Shown here: positions 5,538-9,995 of the stretch, piece by piece | How the letters are laid out: each line of letters begins with the position of its first letter | Position numbering within the stretch: position 1 is the stretch's first letter | DNA from: Comamonas sp. | GTDB lineage: Bacteria > Pseudomonadota > Gammaproteobacteria > Burkholderiales > Burkholderiaceae_C | Direction: 5' to 3' | Assembly (NCBI GenBank): GCA_018384835.1 | Contig: JAHAYB010000414.1 | Coordinates: forward strand, 1-9,995 | Length of the DNA: 9,995 nt | The notes under the pieces: generated by a model | Database searches by the model: none | Told to the model about the DNA's origin: nothing | The model's input: only the letters and a program-made list of their open reading frames with translations | Program-made: the position numbers and the translations under genes

Positions 5538-5715
5538 TGCTGTCTCGCATTATCAACATGGGCTGCAGCATAGCTCAGGGTAGATTTTTTAGCAAGTTTT
5601 TTTCAGTCATTGGCAAAAAAACTATAGAAGTGCTCTACATGCGGCTAAACCAAAGTGCGTACACAGTAAACGCAGGAATTTAAGACAGATTTCGCTCAGT
5701 ACAGGAGAGTCCTGC
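5538..5715. promoter_or_regulatory. Upstream region of par operon
   Basis: This AT-rich gap lies before parA. On the minus strand TTGCCA (about 5608-5613) stands 19 bases from TAAAAA, and TATAGT lies near 5622-5627; neither pair is a good promoter by itself. GGCTAAAC near 5643-5650 matches one half of the array palindromes, so ParB or ParA could act here. A 7-bp inverted repeat GGAGAGT/ACTCTCC (5704-5724) overlaps the recombinase stop and has no T run. Confidence 0.35.
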
Positions 5716-6927
5716 TTACTCTCCCCCTGGCCTTAGCCGATGTTTCTGTGTCTGCGCATGTTGGCGGTCGGGGTCCACGTGCAGATAGCGCTCGGTCGTC
5801 TGCACTGACGCATGCCGCAGGTTATCGCGCACCACCAAGAGCGGTATCCCCGCATCGAGCTGATGCGTCGCCGCCGTATGCCGTAGCCAGTGGGTGGTTG
5901 CCGACTGCAGCAGCCTGGCCTGCTCTGGATCTGGACAGGCCTTGGCCGCTGAGTCAAACAGTGCCGTCACAATCTGGTGCACGGCCTTGCTCGTGAGTTG
6001 TCGGCCTTTTCCATACAAATCCATCAGCAGTGGCTCCGGCTGGTGTGGATTCGGCCAAGGACTGCGTCCTAGAGAGATACGGTACGTTTGCAGGGCTTGC
6101 AAGGCATCTTGCGCAACGGGCACCGGTAAGCCCGTGTGTCCTTTGCCACTGACGTGCAGCCACCATTGGCCCCGGCGCTGCACCAGATCCGCCGTGCTCA
6201 CCTGCGCTATCTCGTTGCGCCGCAGCCCCGTCAGATACAAAAAACTGATGAGAAACTTCGTGCGCTGGTAATGCGCCACTTCCCTGGCCGTTGCACGTGG
6301 CCAAGACTCCAGATGCTCCAGCACAAACTGCCAGCTCTCCTGGCCCAGGTAGCGCTGCACCGTCTGCTGGCGTGGCCGGGTCGCTCGGGTGCGCGCTGCC
6401 CGTAGTGGATTGCCTGCCAGATAGCCAATCGCGCACAGGTACTCAAACAGTCCAAACAGGATGGTGACCGCCTGCTTCGCCGCCGAAGGCGACAGCCCTG
6501 ACACAAAAGGCCGCCAGGTTGGGTTGGGTGAGCCATCCGCCAGGTACCGCGCTGGCCTGCGCAGCGACTGCCAATCTGGATTGGCCACCCCCGGTGCAAG
6601 GTAACGCGGCTCTGACTGCAAACACCAGGTCTCGCGCGGTTGCGGGTCTTGCAGGAACTGCTGGTAGGCCACCAAATCCTCGGCCATCAGCATGGAAAGC
6701 GTCTGCGAGCGTGAGACACACCAGGCCAGAAGCCGCTCGGCTTCGCGTTTGTAGCTGTCAAAGGTGTGTGGGCTGCTCTGGTGCCGAAGCAGCCAGCCAG
6801 AGACAGCATCCACATCATTCTCGGCACGGGTGAGCGTGCGCGCACCGGCGTTGGCTGCCGGGTGCCTGGGCAAAGCTGGCAGCCCGCAGGACATCCAGGC
6901 TGGGGATGGGAGGGAGGGGGTGCTCAT
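5716..6927 (-). CDS. Tyrosine recombinase / site-specific integrase
   Basis: This 403-residue protein has all catalytic positions of the tyrosine recombinases: R236 in TGLRRNE, K262 in SGKGH, H346 and R349 in HWLRHTAATH, H372 in LRHAS, and nucleophile Y381 in TERYLH. Residues about 35-175 form the SAM-like core-binding domain, which carries an insert with a duplicated motif, RYLAPGVANPDW (108-119) and RYLADGSPNPTW (127-138). Such enzymes resolve plasmid multimers or integrate mobile elements; the target site is not visible. The gene lies 178 bases upstream of parA and 38 bases downstream of the nuclease-like gene, all in one direction. No clear ribosome site precedes the chosen ATG, so a later start such as Met12 is possible. 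Confidence 0.9.
   Translation of the reverse strand: MSTPSLPSPAWMSCGLPALPRHPAANAGARTLTRAENDVDAVSGWLLRHQSSPHTFDSYKREAERLLAWCVSRSQTLSMLMAEDLVAYQQFLQDPQPRETWCLQSEPRYLAPGVANPDWQSLRRPARYLADGSPNPTWRPFVSGLSPSAAKQAVTILFGLFEYLCAIGYLAGNPLRAARTRATRPRQQTVQRYLGQESWQFVLEHLESWPRATAREVAHYQRTKFLISFLYLTGLRRNEIAQVSTADLVQRRGQWWLHVSGKGHTGLPVPVAQDALQALQTYRISLGRSPWPNPHQPEPLLMDLYGKGRQLTSKAVHQIVTALFDSAAKACPDPEQARLLQSATTHWLRHTAATHQLDAGIPLLVVRDNLRHASVQTTERYLHVDPDRQHAQTQKHRLRPGGE
6511..6606 (-). repeat. Duplicated RYLA...NP.W motif in recombinase
   Basis: Two 12-residue motifs, 19 residues apart (RYLAPGVANPDW and RYLADGSPNPTW), share eight positions. They lie in an insert of the core-binding domain before the catalytic domain. 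This may be an element specific to this recombinase subfamily. Confidence 0.6.
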
Positions 6928-6965
6928 TGGGGTGATACAGTCGTATTGGTGTTGCGCATCCTGTC

Positions 6966-8531
6966 CTACAGGGTCTGCACCTCAAAGCCAACCACCGAGC
7001 GCTCCTGCTGGCTGAACTCCACGCCAATCAGGTGCATGTGTTCGCCCCGGCTGCGGTACTTGTCGGCATAGCCGCGCTCGATGATTTGCGCTAGAGCCCG
7101 TCCCTCAGGCACCAGCTCCACCACCTTGAACTCAAACAAATAGATGTGGCCATTGAACAGCACCGTCATGTCGATGCGGCCATGGTTCGTTACGTCTTCG
7201 AGCCGAATATCCAGCCCCAACGCAGCAAAGTGGCTGTAGAACACGCTGGCCCAGTAACCCTCGTAGCGTGCAATGGGACTGTTGCGGTACCAGTCGTGGG
7301 GAATGCTGGCAAAAAATGCCTGGAACAAGGTGTGCAACCCCGCAAAGTCGTTGGCTTGCAACAGGCGGTAAAGCTGGCCGGTCTGGCGATCGGTGGCCGA
7401 GGTGCCACCCTTCAAAGCCTTGAGCAGTGCGCCATTGAGGCTGGCCTGCACCTCCACATTGGGGTATTTGAGCGTGTACTCAATGCGTGCGCCCATGGCA
7501 AATTCAGAGGCAATCGTCAGGTAGCCCGCCTGAAACAGCAGCGCCTCGGGTGCCAGCACATCCACATCGAAGGTGCTGAGCAAATCTTCCATGGCCACGG
7601 TCTGGCCCAGCTCGGGGGTGAAGGTGTGGTGGCGGGTGAGTACGTCAATCAAAAACGTGGGAGTGCCGGTCTCGAACCAGTAGGGCCGAAACTGGCGGCT
7701 GTCAAACAGCAGCAGCAGGTCAAATGGGTTGTAAACACTCTGCCCCGTCCAGTTGTAGCCGTTGTACCAGCGGCGGATTTCAGATCGCTCCAGCCCTGGC
7801 AGCTCCGGGGCGAACACCGAATCCACATCGGCATCGGTGTAGCCGCACACATCTGAATAACGCGCGTCGATAGTGATGTCTTTGAGGTTGTTCAGTCCCG
7901 AGAACAAACTGACTTTGCTGAACTTGCTCACGCCCGTCAGCATGGCAAAGCGGATATGTGCGTCGGCATCTTTAATCACCGAATACAGATTGCGCAGACC
8001 ATCGCGCATCTGCTGGGCGGTATCGCTATCGGTGATGTTGTCCAAAATGGGCTTGTCGTACTCATCGACGAGCACCACTACGCGCTGACCGGTCTGTGCG
8101 TGCAGTTGGCGCAGCAGGTGGCCCAACAGTCCGGGGATGTCTTGCCCTTGGGGTAGCGGCAAGCCTAGCCGGGTGTAGTTGTCCTGCAGCAGCCCAAGAA
8201 TGCGACTGTCCAGCGCCTGGCGGCTGTGCAGTACGCCAGCCCCAAAGCTGATGCGCACCACCGGGCTGCGATGGCTCCAGTCCCAATGCTGCTGGGCGTG
8301 CAGCCCGGCAAACAGCGCCTGATTGCCCTCGAACAACTCAGCGATGGTGTCGATGAGCAGGCTTTTACCAAAGCGGCGCGGGCGGCTCAGAAAGTAGTGC
8401 GTTCCCTCATCGATGAGGCGCAGGATGTGCGGCGTTTTATCGACGTAGTAGCAGCCGTCTTCGCGTATCCGAGCAAATGTCTGGATACCTATGGGCAGCT
8501 TGCGGCGGGGCAGGGCGTTGGCGTGACTCAT
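6966..8531 (-). CDS. AAA-ATPase-like / PD-(D/E)XK nuclease-like protein
   Basis: This 521-residue protein, counted from the ATG at 8531, matches the AAA-ATPase-like plus DUF1703 (PD-(D/E)XK) architecture. It opens with the family's typical start KLPIGIQTFARIREDGCYYV-DKT. The Walker A is SRPRRFGKSLL (G55-K56-S57) and the Walker B is VVVLVDEYDKP (D156-E157). At the C-terminus D454 (GRIDMTV), then E467-x-K469 (YLFEFKV) and a Q...Y helix (QIIERGYADKY) form the nuclease fold signature. The biological role of this widespread, often multi-copy family is not established; mobile-element or defence functions have been suggested. A GTG at 8588 extends the frame by 19 residues that do not fit the family. 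Neither start has a clear ribosome site. The gene is 38 bases upstream of the recombinase gene and divergent from the second kfrA. Confidence 0.88.
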   Translation of the reverse strand: MSHANALPRRKLPIGIQTFARIREDGCYYVDKTPHILRLIDEGTHYFLSRPRRFGKSLLIDTIAELFEGNQALFAGLHAQQHWDWSHRSPVVRISFGAGVLHSRQALDSRILGLLQDNYTRLGLPLPQGQDIPGLLGHLLRQLHAQTGQRVVVLVDEYDKPILDNITDSDTAQQMRDGLRNLYSVIKDADAHIRFAMLTGVSKFSKVSLFSGLNNLKDITIDARYSDVCGYTDADVDSVFAPELPGLERSEIRRWYNGYNWTGQSVYNPFDLLLLFDSRQFRPYWFETGTPTFLIDVLTRHHTFTPELGQTVAMEDLLSTFDVDVLAPEALLFQAGYLTIASEFAMGARIEYTLKYPNVEVQASLNGALLKALKGGTSATDRQTGQLYRLLQANDFAGLHTLFQAFFASIPHDWYRNSPIARYEGYWASVFYSHFAALGLDIRLEDVTNHGRIDMTVLFNGHIYLFEFKVVELVPEGRALAQIIERGYADKYRSRGEHMHLIGVEFSQQERSVVGFEVQTL

Positions 8532-8643
8532 GTGGGTGATTGTGGCATTCAGCGCGATGGAGCACAGGGGTGGTGCGCAATGTTTCACGGGCTGGAGAAG
8601 CGCGAAGGAAAGCTTTTTAAGCTAATGATTTCATTGTTTTTAT

Positions 8644-8663
8644 GCCAAAAGTTGGCGTTTTTT
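8644..8663 (+). terminator. Weak terminator-like hairpin
   Basis: GCCAA-AAG-TTGGC (8644-8656) is followed by GTTTTTTG on the plus strand. The stem is only five pairs, and no rightward gene ends here. It may be an attenuator or a chance structure. Confidence 0.25.
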
Positions 8664-8728
8664 GCCGTGAAACATCGGCCTGTACAGTGGATTTTTTGGG
8701 TAGGTCTGCGTGATGGTAGCGCTACTCT

Positions 8729-8756
8729 TTGACATTATGTGAATAATGACTAAAAG
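8729..8756 (+). promoter_or_regulatory. Promoter of second kfrA-like gene
   Basis: A perfect -35 TTGACA (8729-8734) lies 16 bases from TAAAAG (8751-8756). The expected start is near 8763, leaving a leader of about 90 bases before the ATG at 8854. Confidence 0.5.
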
Positions 8757-8765
8757 TTTCATTAT
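8733..8765. promoter_or_regulatory. ATAATG palindromes over kfrA-like promoter (candidate operator)
   Basis: CATTAT-GTGA-ATAATG (8733-8748) is a perfect 6-bp palindrome. ATAATGA (8743-8749) also pairs with TCATTAT (8759-8765) nine bases on. Together they cover the -35, spacer and -10. KfrA proteins autoregulate by binding repeated sites at their promoter, so this is a plausible operator. Confidence 0.45.
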
Positions 8766-8853
8766 GACGTGCTAAAAATAGCGCAATACGTGCGGATACA
8801 AACGCTAAAAACTCTAAAATCTGCCACTTAAAGCGTTTTTACGGGAGAAAACC

Positions 8854-9816
8854 ATGTCACGCCCCACACAGGTGCAGTACGAGCAGGTGGCACAGGCCTG
8901 TGCACAGTTGTTTCAGCAAGGCGAGTCGGTCAGCTTTGCGAAGGTGTACCAATGCATTGGCTCCAAAGGCGGGCAACAGGTGGTCTCCGACATGATTCGC
9001 CGATGGCGCCAGGAAATCGCACACAAGGTGCTAGCCCAGCGTCAGCACCCAAGCCTGCCCCCTGCTTTAGTGCGAGCCTCTGACGATGTGATGGAGATGC
9101 TGTGGGAGCAGGCTCAAGAGCAAGCGCAGCAGGTCTACAGCGAGAAAATGCAGGAACTGGAGCAGCACAAAGCCCAGTGGCAGCAGCAAATAGAGGCTGC
9201 CCAGCACCAGGCTGGCCAAGTAGAGCGGGCAAATTTGGAAATCAAAGCCGAACTGGCCCACATCCAAGGCCAGCTCCAAGCCATACAAGCAGCCCATCAG
9301 GAGCTGGGGCAGCAATATCAAGCATTGCAAGAACAGCTCCACCTTAAAGAGAAGGAACTGCTGCTGAGCCAAGAACAAGTTGGCCAGCTGGAGGCCTGCC
9401 TGGAAAGTGAGCAATTGCGCTATGCCGATGGCCTCGAGAGTGCCAAAGCCCAGCACAGCCAAGAACTGCGTCAAGTCAAGATGCAGGCCGATGAAGATAG
9501 ACGCCACCTTATGCAGCAAACCGATGAGCTGCGGCAGATGCATCGTACCCAGGCTGAGCAACTGAGTGAGGAGCTTAAAGGCGCTAGGGCCATGCTCGAG
9601 GCTTTCAGGATGCAAGTGAATGCAGCACGCGAGGAAAGCTCACGCTGGCAGGGTCGAGCAGAGGTTGCGCAGCAAGAGCTCGAGGCACTCAAAGACCAAG
9701 CTGCCCACAGCAAAGAAGAATCGGCCATCTGGCAGGGGCGGGCTCAGGCACTGCAGGAGATACTCAGATCTGAGGTGCCTCAAGCAAAAAAACCTGAATC
9801 ACCCAGGGTTTTGTAG
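8854..9816 (+). CDS. Second KfrA-like DNA-binding coiled-coil protein
   Basis: This 320-residue protein has an N-terminal KfrA-type DNA-binding domain (about residues 5-75: QVAQACAQLFQQGESVSFAK, VYQCIGSKGGQQVVSDMIRRW). A Gln/Glu-rich coiled coil follows from about residue 85 to 300. GGGAG lies six bases before the ATG. EES(S/A)xWQGRA occurs twice near the end, as part of a repeated heptad segment. The sequence is clearly different from the KfrA-like protein at 615-1484, so they are not a recent duplication. The last seven codons (PESPRVL and the TAG) fall in an IS3-terminus-like sequence, so the natural C-terminus may have been replaced. It probably binds its own promoter and aids plasmid maintenance, as the family does. 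Confidence 0.83.
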   Translation: MSRPTQVQYEQVAQACAQLFQQGESVSFAKVYQCIGSKGGQQVVSDMIRRWRQEIAHKVLAQRQHPSLPPALVRASDDVMEMLWEQAQEQAQQVYSEKMQELEQHKAQWQQQIEAAQHQAGQVERANLEIKAELAHIQGQLQAIQAAHQELGQQYQALQEQLHLKEKELLLSQEQVGQLEACLESEQLRYADGLESAKAQHSQELRQVKMQADEDRRHLMQQTDELRQMHRTQAEQLSEELKGARAMLEAFRMQVNAAREESSRWQGRAEVAQQELEALKDQAAHSKEESAIWQGRAQALQEILRSEVPQAKKPESPRVL

Positions 9817-9842
9817 ACTGAATCACACCGGGTTTGGTGGAG
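9795..9842. repeat. Tandem IS-terminus-like repeats
   Basis: TGAATCACCCAGGGTTTTG... (9795-9818) and TGAATCACACCGGGTTTGG... (9819-9842) agree at 19 of 24 positions, in the same orientation with no gap. The second is the right terminal repeat of the adjacent IS3-family element, with TG at its tip. The first looks like another tip of a related element. Confidence 0.65.
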
Positions 9843-9995
9843 GCTAGTTTGTTGAAGTGCAGGCGTTAGCCTGCACGGTATTGGCAACTTGCCTCCAGTA
9901 GTTTGCCTCAGCTTCCGCTGGCGGTATATGCCCTATGGACTCCAGCAATCTGCCGTGGTTAAACCAGTGCACCCATTGCAGGGTTGCCAGCTCCA
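9819..9995 (-). mobile_element. IS3-family element, right end (partial)
   Basis: The element enters from the right edge, and its right terminal repeat begins at 9819 (TGAATCACACCGGGTTTGG). Transposase coding sequence runs on the minus strand to TAG at 9844-9846. The element is of a different IS3 subgroup from the fragment at 383-528, judged by its OrfB C-terminus and tip sequence. Confidence 0.75.
9844..9995 (-). CDS. IS3-family transposase OrfB, C-terminal part
   Basis: The 50 codons visible read ELATLQWVHWFNHGRLLESI-GHIPPAEAEANYWRQ and end in STN-stop. This is the conserved C-terminal end of the IS3-family DDE transposase (WVxWFNxxRLLExIGxIPPAEAE). The catalytic core lies outside the window. 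No lesion is visible in this part. Confidence 0.85.
   Translation of the reverse strand, partial: ELATLQWVHWFNHGRLLESIGHIPPAEAEANYWRQVANTVQANACTSTN

Larger units (their letters stand above)
8532..8853. promoter_or_regulatory. Divergent intergenic region with palindromes
   Basis: This region of about 320 bases lies between the leftward nuclease-like gene and the rightward kfrA-like gene, and is AT-richer than its flanks. It contains a GCCAA-AAG-TTGGC hairpin followed by a T run (8644-8663), a GCTA-AAAA-TAGC palindrome (8771-8782) and three ATAATG-type half-sites over a good rightward promoter. No gene is seen, and no convincing leftward promoter was found. Confidence 0.5.

Noticed and set aside
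7146..7856. 236-residue plus-strand ORF
   Set aside because: It is the complement of the well-supported ATPase-nuclease gene, with no start signal and no family.
8532..8588. GTG start for the ATPase-nuclease gene
   Set aside because: The extra 19 residues do not match the family's start (which opens just before KLPIGIQ), and no better ribosome site is seen there.
9067..9615. 182-residue Leu-rich minus-strand ORF resembling a membrane protein
   Set aside because: Its Leu richness comes from reading Gln/Glu-rich coiled-coil codons of the second kfrA on the opposite strand.

Overview
The window looks like the backbone of a betaproteobacterial (probably Burkholderiales) plasmid or plasmid-derived island. 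The reasons are two KfrA-type coiled-coil proteins, a ParA/ParB pair with a palindrome array, a plasmid-type replication initiator with an origin-like region, remnants of two IS3-family elements, and a remnant of a second, unrelated plasmid replication gene. The taxonomic assignment rests on protein style only.

Layout. 1-382: remnant of a Replicase/PriCT-type rep gene (minus), broken by an in-frame stop. 383-528: 3' end of an IS3-family transposase, itself truncated and frameshifted. 615-1484: kfrA-like gene (minus). 1485-1811: non-coding, origin-like, with two perfect DnaA boxes. 1812-2741: winged-helix replication initiator candidate (minus). 2742-2926: its leader, which carries a convincing antisense RNA on the plus strand (promoter, hairpin with a UUGGCA loop, terminator) and a short leader ORF. 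2927-3448: an array of five identical palindromes that is also an open reading frame overlapping the parB stop by ATGA. 3445-5537: parB and parA (minus, also overlapping by ATGA). 5538-5715: par regulatory gap. 5716-6927: tyrosine recombinase (minus). 6966-8531: AAA-ATPase/PD-(D/E)XK nuclease-like protein (minus). 8532-8853: divergent regulatory region with ATAATG-type palindromes. 8854-9816: second kfrA-like gene (plus), whose last codons lie in an IS-end-like sequence. 9795-9995: IS3-family right end and the C-terminus of its transposase (minus), running off the window.

How it fits together. Seven of the eight intact genes run leftwards. parA, parB and the repeat ORF are chained by ATGA overlaps, and rep follows in the same direction. 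Replication appears to be set by a ~100-nt countertranscript acting on the rep leader (CopA/Inc-RNA logic), with the origin just downstream of rep. Partition appears to use the palindrome array next to parB as a centromere-like site. The most unusual observation is that all five palindromes are in the same orientation and in the same codon phase, each encoding FSQLN, and that this is the only frame of six that the palindrome leaves open. The centromere/iteron array may therefore be translated.
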